From assembly GCA_020347585.1 (NCBI GenBank), contig CP070733.1, positions 2,474,686-2,483,632 of the forward strand: DNA of 8,947 nucleotides, given 5' to 3'. The notes beneath the pieces were generated by a model, which made no database searches, was not told where the DNA came from, and worked only from the letters and a program-made list of their open reading frames with translations. This DNA comes from Pseudomonadota bacterium (GTDB taxonomy: Bacteria; Pseudomonadota; Gammaproteobacteria; CAMYNG01). The translations under genes and the position numbers were made by a program. This document shows, one piece after another, positions 1-5,428 of this stretch (positions are counted from its first letter, which is position 1; each line of letters opens with the position of its first letter).

Positions 1-799
1 TGGCGGAACGCACGGTCAGTTCCAAATCGTCCACCGGGCGCAGCAGAACCGGGTCGATCTCCGGCTCCTCGGCGGCCTCTTCCACCTCTTCCTTGCCGCG
101 CAATTCGACAAACGCCGAAAGCTGGTCCTGAAGAATGGTGGCGGCGCTGCGAATAGCGACCTCCGGGTCAATGGTACCGTTGGTCTCGAGGTCGATAACC
201 AGCTTGTCTAGGTCGGTACGCTGCTCCACACGCGCTGCATCAACGATATACGCGACACGCTGAATGGGGCTGAAGCTGGCATCAAGCTGCAGCCGGCCGA
301 TGGGACGCTCCTCATCTTCCTCGCTGAAGCGCGAAGCAGCGGGAACGTAGCCGCGGCCGCGCTCGACCTTGAGGGTTATATTCAGTTCGCCTGCTTTGGT
401 GAGATGGGCGATCACGTGATCGGGGTTCAGGATCTCGACATCGTGGTCCAGCGCGATATCTCCTGCCGTTACCGCGCCCGGGCCTTTTTTGTTGAGGGAG
501 AGGGTCGCCTCGGTCCGGTTATTCATCTGGATCGCGATACCCTTGAGATTGAGCAGAATATCGACCACGTCCTCCTGTACACCTTCTACCGAGGTGTATT
601 CGTGCAACACACCTTCAATCTCGACCTCGGTGACAGCGCAGCCACTCAGGGAAGACAACAGGATCCGGCGCAGCGCATTGCCCAGTGTATGACCGAAACC
701 GCGTTCCAGCGGCTCTAGCGTTACCTTGGCCCGCATACCGCTGACCTGCTGGACGTCTACGATCCGCGGCTTGAGAAATTCAGAAACAGACCCCTGCAT
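1..799 (-). CDS. rpoA: RNA polymerase subunit alpha, partial (C-terminus cut by window edge)
   Basis: RpoA dimerises to nucleate assembly of core RNA polymerase, and its C-terminal domain contacts UP-element DNA and activators. The frame is open from ATG at 799 to the left edge, giving 266 residues of about 330. The N-terminal domain (about 1-234) starts MQGSVSEFLKPR, with the assembly segment HTLGNALRRILLSS at 37-50, VLHEY at 64-68 and ARVEQRTDLDKL at 189-200. An acidic linker (about 235-248) is followed by the start of the C-terminal domain, LLRPVDDLELTVRSA at 252-266; R264 aligns with the DNA-contacting R265 of E. coli. A GAGGG ribosome-binding site lies 6 bases before the ATG. The gap to rpsD is 77 bases and holds a small imperfect palindrome (841-851) but no convincing promoter, so rpoA is probably expressed from the alpha operon promoter. 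Identification is very secure. Confidence 0.98.
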   Translation of the reverse strand, partial: MQGSVSEFLKPRIVDVQQVSGMRAKVTLEPLERGFGHTLGNALRRILLSSLSGCAVTEVEIEGVLHEYTSVEGVQEDVVDILLNLKGIAIQMNNRTEATLSLNKKGPGAVTAGDIALDHDVEILNPDHVIAHLTKAGELNITLKVERGRGYVPAASRFSEEDEERPIGRLQLDASFSPIQRVAYIVDAARVEQRTDLDKLVIDLETNGTIDPEVAIRSAATILQDQLSAFVELRGKEEVEEAAEEPEIDPVLLRPVDDLELTVRSA

Positions 800-877
800 G
801 GAATGCCCTCTTGACTTAATGTCCTTTGCGATGCACTGAAACCGTAACGGTGTTCGGCAACTACCCGGTGCGGCTGG

Positions 878-1342
878 TTACTTGGAGTACAGCTCGACTA
901 CCAGGTGCTCATTGATATCGGAAGACAGGTCGCTGCGTTCCGGCATGTTCTTGAATACACCTTCGAGCTTGCTCGCATCCACATCCATCCAGTCGGGAAT
1001 GCCACGCTGCTGGGCCATTTCCTGGGCACCCTTGGCGCGCAACTGGTTCCTGGCGCCTTCCGTGACCGCAACCACATCACCCGGGCGTACCTGTGCCGAC
1101 GGTATATTCATCTTGCGGCCGTTTAGCAACACACCGTTGTGACGCACTAGCTGTCTGGCTTCGGAACGCGATGCACCGAAGCCCATGCGATACACGACAT
1201 TGTCGAGACGCGACTCGAGCAACTGCAGCAGGTTCTCGCCCGTGGAGCCCTTGCGGCGGTCAGCGTGATGGTAGTAATTGCGGAACTGACGCTCGAGCAC
1301 GCCATAAGTGCGGCGCAGCTTCTGCTTCTCGCGCAGCTGCAC
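878..1342 (-). CDS. rpsD: 30S ribosomal protein S4, C-terminal part downstream of an in-frame stop
   Basis: S4 is a primary 16S rRNA-binding protein that starts 30S assembly and, in E. coli, represses its own alpha operon. This part has 154 residues if read from the GTG at 1342. It carries LREKQKLRRTYGVLERQF near its start, the S4 RNA-binding fold around 45-95 (RLDNVVYRMGFGASRSEARQ, then GDVVAV) and the family C-terminus ending ELYSK. It matches E. coli S4 from about residue 54 to the end without gaps. It is in the same frame as the N-terminal part at 1352-1504; only one TAG codon at 1352-1354 separates them, and the combined frame 878-1504 would encode 208 residues against 206 in E. coli. 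The GTG is a possible restart because AGGA lies 7 bases upstream. I infer that this is either one gene with a base error or mutation, or a gene translated as two chains. Confidence 0.9.
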   Translation of the reverse strand: MQLREKQKLRRTYGVLERQFRNYYHHADRRKGSTGENLLQLLESRLDNVVYRMGFGASRSEARQLVRHNGVLLNGRKMNIPSAQVRPGDVVAVTEGARNQLRAKGAQEMAQQRGIPDWMDVDASKLEGVFKNMPERSDLSSDINEHLVVELYSK

Positions 1343-1351
1343 GGCGTAATC

Positions 1352-1354
1352 CTA
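1352..1354 (-). other. rpsD: In-frame amber (TAG) codon interrupting rpsD at codon 51
   Basis: On the minus strand the reading is CGC CTG TAG GAT TAC GCC GTG, that is R-L-stop-D-Y-A-V. E. coli S4 has serine here (RLSDYGV), so one base change (TCG to TAG) would explain the stop. There is no frame change and no missing sequence on either side. TAG is the ordinary stop of rplN, rplF, rplR, rpsE, rplO and secY in this window. A short inverted repeat (1357-1361 with 1364-1368) lies 2 bases before the stop in the mRNA. Confidence 0.9.
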
Positions 1355-1504
1355 CAGGCGCGTGCGCCGCTGGCCGTGCATGCCGGGCGGAAACGCCCGT
1401 GATTCAATGGGGCACTTACTGCTGAAGCACTTCTCGCCTTTCAGGAAAAGCTTTTCGCCTTCCCGGCGGCATTGCCGACACTTGGGACCGATGTACTTGG
1501 CCAA
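1352..1504 (-). CDS. rpsD: 30S ribosomal protein S4, N-terminal zinc-binding part, ended early by TAG
   Basis: This encodes the first 50 residues of S4, reading (M)AKYIGPKCRQCRREGEKLF and on to GMHGQRRTRL. Cysteines at 9, 12, 26 and 31 form the four-cysteine zinc site known from Thermus S4; E. coli S4 lacks it. The start is placed at TTG 1504 because that matches the family N-terminus and because AGGAGA at 1512-1517 sits 7 bases upstream. The longer frame from 1552 would add 16 residues that overlap the end of rpsK and resemble nothing in the family. The gap to rpsK is 17 bases. Translation would stop at TAG 1352-1354, leaving the RNA-binding core to the downstream piece. Family identity is clear; whether this is a real separate peptide is open. 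Confidence 0.85.
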   Translation of the reverse strand: MAKYIGPKCRQCRREGEKLFLKGEKCFSSKCPIESRAFPPGMHGQRRTRL

Positions 1505-1511
1505 CTCAGAC

Positions 1512-1517
1512 TCTCCT
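1512..1517 (-). promoter_or_regulatory. Ribosome-binding site that supports the TTG start of rpsD
   Basis: The minus strand reads AGGAGA followed by 7 bases and then TTG. No ATG or GTG near this point gives the family N-terminus, so this site decides the start. It lies in the 17-base gap after the rpsK stop. Confidence 0.75.
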
Positions 1518-1521
1518 GAAC

Positions 1522-1914
1522 TTAAACGCGACGTTTCTTGGGCGGACGACAACCGTTGTGCGGAATTGGCGTCACGTCCGAGATGTTGGTGATCTTAAAA
1601 CCCTTGGCGTTGAGTGCACGCACTGCCGACTCACGTCCCGGCCCCGGGCCCTTGACGCATACTTCGAGATTCTTCATGCCGTATTCCTGGGCCTGCGCCC
1701 CGGCGCGCTCGGCGGCAACCTGGGCCGCAAACGGCGTGCTCTTGCGCGAACCGCGAAAACCGGACCCGCCGGCCGTCGCCCAGCATAGGGTGTTACCTTG
1801 GCGATCAGTGATAGTCACGATGGTGTTGTTGAAGGACGCATGAATATGCGCAACGCCGTCAGAGACGTTTTTCTTTACCTTCTTGCGCGTGCGTGTTCCC
1901 GGTTTGGTTGCCAT
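1522..1914 (-). CDS. rpsK: 30S ribosomal protein S11
   Basis: S11 sits on the platform of the small subunit near the E site and contacts mRNA upstream of the P site. The product has 130 residues against 129 in E. coli and carries DGVAHIHASFNNTIVTITD at about 19-37, GSGFRGSRKSTPFAAQVAAE at about 50-69, VKGPGPGRES and the conserved tail HNGCRPPKKRRV (119-130). The Asn-Gly pair at 120-121 corresponds to the E. coli site known to form isoaspartate. A cysteine replaces the usual small residue before WATAGG (CWATAGG), a mild variation. ATG at 1914 matches the family start; the ribosome-binding site is weak (AGGT about 11 bases upstream). It lies 24 bases after rpsM and 17 before rpsD in the alpha operon. 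Identification is very secure. Confidence 0.98.
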   Translation of the reverse strand: MATKPGTRTRKKVKKNVSDGVAHIHASFNNTIVTITDRQGNTLCWATAGGSGFRGSRKSTPFAAQVAAERAGAQAQEYGMKNLEVCVKGPGPGRESAVRALNAKGFKITNISDVTPIPHNGCRPPKKRRV

Positions 1915-1938
1915 GTATGAACGACCTGCTGTTTGAGC

Positions 1939-2295
1939 TTACTTCTTGATGAGTTTGCGCGGACCCTTTCGCGTACGCGCATTGGTGCGGGTACGCTGTC
2001 CCCGCAGGGGGAGGCCGCGACGATGACGGATGCCGCGGTAGGTACCGAGGTCCATCAGGCGCTTGATGTTCATTGACGTCTCGCGGCGCAGATCGCCTTC
2101 CACCGAGAAGGTGGCCACAGCCTGGCGCAGGGTCTCAAGCTCAGACTCGGCGAGGTCCTTAACCTTGGCGTCCGTGCTGATGCCCGCCGCGGCGCAGATA
2201 GTGCGCGCCCGCGAGCGGCCGATACCGTAGATCGAGGTCAACGCGATCTCAGTGTGCTTGTTAACCGGAATGTTTATGCCAGCTATTCGGGCCAT
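1939..2295 (-). CDS. rpsM: 30S ribosomal protein S13
   Basis: S13 lies in the head of the small subunit and forms bridges to the large subunit next to the P-site tRNA. It has 118 residues, the same as E. coli, beginning MARIAGINIP, with a helix-hairpin-helix-like core (TSIYGIGRSRA at 20-30), VEGDLRRETSMNIKRLMDLG at 65-84, YRGIRHRRGLPLRGQRT at 86-102 and the basic tail TNARTRKGPRK. ATG at 2295 is chosen over an upstream start at 2319 because it matches the family N-terminus and has GGGAG 7 bases upstream. It is the first gene of the alpha operon, with its own promoter about 60 bases upstream. The start region may pair with the leader, which would allow feedback control by S4 as in E. coli; that part is inference. 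Identification is very secure. Confidence 0.98.
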   Translation of the reverse strand: MARIAGINIPVNKHTEIALTSIYGIGRSRARTICAAAGISTDAKVKDLAESELETLRQAVATFSVEGDLRRETSMNIKRLMDLGTYRGIRHRRGLPLRGQRTRTNARTRKGPRKLIKK

Positions 2296-2350
2296 GTAGC
2301 CACTCCCTAAAAATGCCATCCGCCGGTGCCGAAAGGCCCCGCGGGGAAAC
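2289..2350 (-). promoter_or_regulatory. Candidate alpha operon leader with possible S4-type pseudoknot
   Basis: The predicted transcript leader is only about 55 bases from start site to rpsM ATG. It contains CCCCGCGGGG (2337-2346), a GCC-TTTC-GGC hairpin (2328-2337) and GGGCC at 2335-2339, which is exactly complementary to GGCCC at 2289-2293 in the rpsM start region (ATGGCCCG). In E. coli a leader segment pairs around the rpsM start to form the pseudoknot bound by repressor S4, and that leader, as I recall it, also has GCGTTTCC near its 5' end, as here. The leader looks shorter than in E. coli and I cannot lay out the full double pseudoknot, so this is a candidate only. Confidence 0.4.
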
Positions 2351-2355
2351 GCGTA

Positions 2356-2384
2356 ATCATACCTGCAAGCGCCTAATCTATCAA
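2356..2384 (-). promoter_or_regulatory. Sigma70-type promoter for the alpha operon (rpsM-rpsK-rpsD-rpoA)
   Basis: On the minus strand -35 TTGATA (2379-2384) and -10 TATGAT (2356-2361) are separated by exactly 17 bases, each with one mismatch to consensus. The expected start site is near 2348-2350, about 55 bases before the rpsM ATG. The position between rpmJ and rpsM is where E. coli has its alpha operon promoter. Confidence 0.75.
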
Positions 2385-2400
2385 GATTTTTTCAGGCGCT
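2368..2400 (-). repeat. Inverted repeat around the -35 box in the rpmJ-rpsM gap
   Basis: Perfect 7-base arms AGCGCCT (2394-2400) and AGGCGCT (2368-2374) enclose a second nested pair AATCT/AGATT with a TGAT loop and a one-sided GAAAA bulge. The -35 TTGATA falls partly in the loop. As RNA from spc read-through it could fold into a bulged 12-pair hairpin; as DNA it could be a binding site. It has no U-tract after it, so it is not a typical terminator. Confidence 0.5.
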
Positions 2401-2420
2401 AACACCCGCCAGCGGGCTGC

Positions 2421-2534
2421 TCAGCCCTGGCGCTGCTTGTGCCGCGGGTCCTTGCAAATGACCCGCACGCTGCCGTTGCGGCGGATAATCTTGCAGTTGC
2501 GGCAAATCTTCTTCACCGATGCCCTGACTTTCAT
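2421..2534 (-). CDS. rpmJ: 50S ribosomal protein L36
   Basis: L36 is a very small zinc-ribbon protein that stabilises 23S rRNA helices near the base of the large subunit. The 37-residue product reads MKVRASVKKICRNC then KIIRRNGSVRVICKDPRHKQ and ends RQG. The zinc ligands C11, C14, C27 and H32 are all present, so this is the zinc-binding form; E. coli L36 has 38 residues. ATG at 2534 has TAGGAG 10 bases upstream. It lies 34 bases after secY, with no infA between them, and is the last gene of the spc block before the 125-base regulatory gap. Despite its small size the match runs along the whole length, so identification is very secure. Confidence 0.97.
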   Translation of the reverse strand: MKVRASVKKICRNCKIIRRNGSVRVICKDPRHKQRQG

Positions 2535-2568
2535 CGTCTTTCCACTCCTACACTCGTGGGGCCGGATA

Positions 2569-3915
2569 CTAGCCCAGCAGCCCGGAACGACCACCCTTGA
2601 GCTGGGCCTTTTTCATGAGGCCCTCGTACTGGTGCGACAACAGGTGCGCCTGCATCTGGGCCATGAAGTCCATCACCACCACCACGATAATCAACAGGGA
2701 CGTGCCGCCAAAATAAAATGGTACCGCCCAATACAAAATCAAAAACTCCGGCAGCAGGCAGACCGCCGTGATATAGAGCGCGCCGATCAGCGTCAGGCGC
2801 CCCAGAATGCTGTCGATATGCCGGGCAGTCTGCTCGCCGGGCCGGATGCCTGGAATGTACGCCCCCGACCGTTTCAGATTGTCTGCCGTCTCCTTCGGGT
2901 TAAACATCAGTGCCGTGTAAAAAAAGCAGAAAAATATGATCAGCGCTGCATAAAACATTACATAAACCGGCTGCCCGGGGGACAGCGCCGTGGCCACATC
3001 CTGCACCACGCTACTCACGGCACTTTCGCCGGAGCCACCGAACCAGCCCAGCAGGGTGGCCGGGAACAGGATCAGGCTGGAGGCAAAGATTGGCGGGATA
3101 ACCCCGGCCATGTTCACCTTCAGCGGCAGGTGCGTCGACTGCGCCGCGTACATCTTGCGCCCCTGCTGGCGCTTGGCGTAATGCACGGTAATACGCCGCT
3201 GACCGCGCTCCATGAATACCACGAAGCCGATCACCGCCAGCACCACCAGCAACAGCACCAGTACCAGCGCCGAGTTGATCTCGCCGGTACGCGCCAGCTC
3301 CAGCGTCCCGCCGATGGCCGAGGGCAGTCCCGCCACGATTCCGGCAAAGATAATCAGCGAGATACCGTTGCCGATACCGCGCTCGGTCACCTGCTCGCCG
3401 AGCCACATCAGGAATATGGTGCCGGCCACCAGCGTCACCACCGTGGTGAAATAAAACACGTACGGCTCGATGGTCACCAGTCCCGGCTGGCGCGACAGCG
3501 CCACCGCCACGCCCAGTCCCTGGAAGGTCGCCAGCGCCAGGGTCCCGATGCGGGTGTACTGCGTAATCTTGCGGCGCCCCTGCGCGCCTTCCTTGTTCAG
3601 CTGCTCGAGCTTTGGATGCACCTTGGTCAGCAGCTGCATAATGATCGATGCCGAAATGTACGGCATGATGCCCAGCGCAAACACCGACATGCGCTCCAGC
3701 GCCCCGCCGGTGAACATCCCGAACATGTCGAGGATGGTGCCTTGCTGGCGCTCGAACAACTGCGCGAGCTGGTCGGCGTCAATGCCGGGCAGCGGAATAA
3801 AGGTGCCAATGCGAAACACCAGCAGCGCACCCACCACGAACAGCAGGCGCCGGCGCAGCTCGGTGAATCGGCCCGCGGCGAGCGCGCCGGAAATGGCTGC
3901 CTTGCTGGTGGCCAC
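2569..3915 (-). CDS. secY: Protein translocase subunit SecY
   Basis: SecY is the channel of the SecYEG inner-membrane translocon, which exports unfolded proteins driven by SecA and inserts membrane proteins with the ribosome. The 448-residue product (E. coli 443) has ten predicted membrane helices, roughly 23-42, 78-97, 122-141, 153-172, 183-202, 215-234, 268-290, 314-337, 373-393 and 398-418. The plug region is near 64-75 (MFGMFTGGALER), GEQVTERGIGNGIS at 173-186 is conserved, and PGIRPGEQT at 355-363 carries the cytoplasmic arginine (R358) needed for SecA-driven transport. The start is GTG at 3915, directly after the rplO TAG with no spacer; GAGGA at the end of rplO is the likely ribosome-binding site, so translation is probably coupled to L15. 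Identification is very secure; the exact start is slightly less so. Confidence 0.97.
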   Translation of the reverse strand: MATSKAAISGALAAGRFTELRRRLLFVVGALLVFRIGTFIPLPGIDADQLAQLFERQQGTILDMFGMFTGGALERMSVFALGIMPYISASIIMQLLTKVHPKLEQLNKEGAQGRRKITQYTRIGTLALATFQGLGVAVALSRQPGLVTIEPYVFYFTTVVTLVAGTIFLMWLGEQVTERGIGNGISLIIFAGIVAGLPSAIGGTLELARTGEINSALVLVLLLVVLAVIGFVVFMERGQRRITVHYAKRQQGRKMYAAQSTHLPLKVNMAGVIPPIFASSLILFPATLLGWFGGSGESAVSSVVQDVATALSPGQPVYVMFYAALIIFFCFFYTALMFNPKETADNLKRSGAYIPGIRPGEQTARHIDSILGRLTLIGALYITAVCLLPEFLILYWAVPFYFGGTSLLIIVVVVMDFMAQMQAHLLSHQYEGLMKKAQLKGGRSGLLG

Positions 3916-4350
3916 CTAGTCCTCGATCTTGCCGCCAGCGGCTTCGATGGCCGCGCGCGCACCCTTGCTCACGCCCAGCCCGCGCACCGTGACGGCCTTC
4001 TTGAGCTCGCCCGACAGCATGACCCGGGCACGCGTGACGTTGCGGCTGACCAGGTTCGCAGCCTGCAACGCGGCCAGATCGGCCACCTCACCGTCGATAT
4101 TGTTCAGCTCATGCAGACGCACCTCGGCGGTGACCAGCGCCAGTCGAGAGCGGAAGCCGACCTTGGGCAAGCGCCGTTGCAGGGGCATCTGGCCGCCCTC
4201 GAAGCCGGTCTTGTGAAAACCGCCCGAACGCGACTTCTGGCCCTTGTGGCCGCGACCGCCGGTCTTGCCAAGACCCGAACCAATGCCGCGGCCGCGCCGC
4301 TTGGCTTCGTTCTTCGAGCCGGCCGCCGGCTTGAGTGTATTGAGACGCAT
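3916..4350 (-). CDS. rplO: 50S ribosomal protein L15
   Basis: L15 is a late-assembling large-subunit protein with a long glycine- and arginine-rich extension that reaches into 23S rRNA. It has 144 residues, as in E. coli: MRLNTLKPAAGSK at the start, the extension GRGIGSGLGKTGGRGHKGQK at 20-39, FEGGQMPLQRRLPK at 50-63 and a globular end with TVRGLGVSKGARAAIEAAGG at 121-140. ATG at 4350 is preferred to the GTG one codon earlier because it matches the family; GAGGAG lies 8 bases upstream. The start overlaps the rpmD stop by one base (TGATG), and the stop abuts the secY GTG, so rpmD, rplO and secY look translationally coupled. Identification is very secure. Confidence 0.98.
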   Translation of the reverse strand: MRLNTLKPAAGSKNEAKRRGRGIGSGLGKTGGRGHKGQKSRSGGFHKTGFEGGQMPLQRRLPKVGFRSRLALVTAEVRLHELNNIDGEVADLAALQAANLVSRNVTRARVMLSGELKKAVTVRGLGVSKGARAAIEAAGGKIED

Positions 4351-4541
4351 CACTGGTTCTCCTCAACCCTGACCATGTAGGCGACCTTGTTAATCATGCC
4401 GCGCGTGCAGGGCGTATCTTCAACTTCAACCGTGTGGTGCATGCGGCGCAGGCCAAGGCCCGACACGCACGCCTTGTGCGAAGCCAGGCGCCCGCTGGGG
4501 CTGCGCACCAGTGTTACTTTCAGGGTTTTTTTCGCTGCCAT
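4350..4541 (-). CDS. rpmD: 50S ribosomal protein L30
   Basis: L30 is a small protein bound to domain II of 23S rRNA on the large subunit. It has 63 residues (E. coli 59) with KVTLVRSPSGR at 8-18, SHKACVSGLGLRRMHHTVEV at 21-40, the conserved DTP at 42-44 and RGMINKVAYMVRVEE at 47-61. ATG at 4541 fits the family start; the ribosome-binding site is weak and lies at the end of rpsE, whose stop is only 4 bases away, so coupling to rpsE is likely. Its TGA overlaps the rplO ATG. Identification is secure. Confidence 0.97.
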   Translation of the reverse strand: MAAKKTLKVTLVRSPSGRLASHKACVSGLGLRRMHHTVEVEDTPCTRGMINKVAYMVRVEENQ

Positions 4542-4545
4542 GGTT

Positions 4546-5049
4546 CTAGCCCAGGATGTCTTCGACCGTTTTGCCGCGCCGAGCGGCGACCTGCTCCGGG
4601 GAGGACATCCCGGACAGACCCTTGATGGTCGCGATTACCACGTTTATGGGGTTATTGCTGCCAATGCACTTGGCCAGCACGTTGTGAACCCCAACCACAT
4701 CGAACACAGCGCGCATCGGGCCGCCGGCGATGACGCCGGTACCCTCGGAAGCCGGCTGCATAAAGACCTTGGCGGCGCCGTGCTCCGCGGTGATTGGATA
4801 CTGCAGAGTGCCTTCCGCAAGTGGCACAGAGCGCATGTTCTTGCGCGCGCTTTCCATGGCCTTTTGGATGGCCACCGGCACCTCGCGGGCCTTGCCGCGG
4901 CCAAACCCCACACGGCCGTTACCGTCGCCAACCACTGTCAGCGCTGAGAACCCGAAGATGCGGCCACCCTTGACCACCTTCGCCACGCGGCGCACTGCCA
5001 CAAGGCGTTCCTGGAGACCGTCACCGGTTTGCGTATCTGTCGTCGCCAT
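4546..5049 (-). CDS. rpsE: 30S ribosomal protein S5
   Basis: S5 sits near the mRNA entry channel and helps decoding accuracy; E. coli mutations in its N-terminal loop give spectinomycin resistance. It has 167 residues, as in E. coli. Features are the spectinomycin-region loop VKGGRIF at 26-32, VVGDGNGRVGFGRGKAREVP at 39-58, FMQPASEGTGVIAGGPMRAV at 96-115, and GVHNVLAKCIGSNNPINVV at 120-138. The loop shows no obvious known resistance change. ATG at 5049 is 10 bases after the rplR stop, with a weak GGGG/AGGG ribosome-binding site. The stop is TAG. Identification is very secure. Confidence 0.98.
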   Translation of the reverse strand: MATTDTQTGDGLQERLVAVRRVAKVVKGGRIFGFSALTVVGDGNGRVGFGRGKAREVPVAIQKAMESARKNMRSVPLAEGTLQYPITAEHGAAKVFMQPASEGTGVIAGGPMRAVFDVVGVHNVLAKCIGSNNPINVVIATIKGLSGMSSPEQVAARRGKTVEDILG

Positions 5050-5059
5050 ACCCTAACCC

Positions 5060-5413
5060 CTAAAATTCCAGCCCGGCTTCGCGGGCCGCGTCCGCCAGCG
5101 CCTTGATCCGGCCGTGATACTTGAAACCCGCGCGGTCAAACGCCACCTTGCTGACGCCGGCGGCCTTTGCCTTCTCCGCGATAGCCTTGCCGACCGCCGC
5201 AGCAGCGTCGGCGTTGCCCGTGCCCTTTACACTGCCCTTGATGTCAGGTTGCACTGTTGATGCAGCGGCGAGCACGTGGCCGCCATCAGGCGCAATAACC
5301 TGCGCATAGATATGCCGTGGTGTCCGGAACACGCACAGACGGTGCGCGCGCAGTTCCTTGATCCTGGCGCGGCTGCGGCGTGCGCGACGCAAACGAGAAG
5401 TTTTCTTGTCCAT
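5060..5413 (-). CDS. rplR: 50S ribosomal protein L18
   Basis: L18 binds 5S rRNA and, with L5, anchors it in the central protuberance of the large subunit. It has 117 residues, as in E. coli. The basic N-terminus (KKTSRLRRARRSRARIKEL) binds 5S rRNA, followed by RLCVFRTPRHIYAQVI at about 25-40, the alanine-rich helix around 65-85 and the C-terminal motif VAFDRAGFKYHGRIKALADA. ATG at 5413 lies 15 bases after the rplF stop with AGGACAGGG just upstream. The stop is TAG. Identification is very secure. Confidence 0.98.
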   Translation of the reverse strand: MDKKTSRLRRARRSRARIKELRAHRLCVFRTPRHIYAQVIAPDGGHVLAAASTVQPDIKGSVKGTGNADAAAAVGKAIAEKAKAAGVSKVAFDRAGFKYHGRIKALADAAREAGLEF

Positions 5414-5428
5414 TGCCCTGTCCTGTGC

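Noticed and set aside
404..718. Plus-strand open frame opposite rpoA
   Set aside because: It mirrors the well-conserved rpoA codons and has no family resemblance or clear ribosome-binding site.
800..877. Separate rpoA promoter in the rpsD-rpoA gap
   Set aside because: A TTGCCG-like -35 can be found but no -10 box at suitable spacing; only a small 11-base imperfect palindrome (841-851) is visible.
1352..1354. TAG as a reassigned codon or pyrrolysine/programmed readthrough site
   Set aside because: Six neighbouring genes end with TAG at family-typical lengths, the bases after the stop (GAT) do not match known leaky contexts, and I saw no downstream stimulatory structure. Serine at this position in E. 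coli makes a base change simpler.
2405..2416. Short GC hairpin (CCCG-CTGG-CGGG) just after the rpmJ stop as a spc operon terminator
   Set aside because: The stem is only four to five pairs and no U-tract follows on the minus strand; the next T-rich run is on the wrong strand and side.
2437..4380. A 647-codon open frame on the plus strand, antisense to rpmJ, secY, rplO and the end of rpmD
   Set aside because: It is rich in His, Gln and Arg with no recognisable domain, starts with TTG, and lies wholly opposite well-supported conserved genes. GC-rich coding sequence often leaves long open antisense frames.
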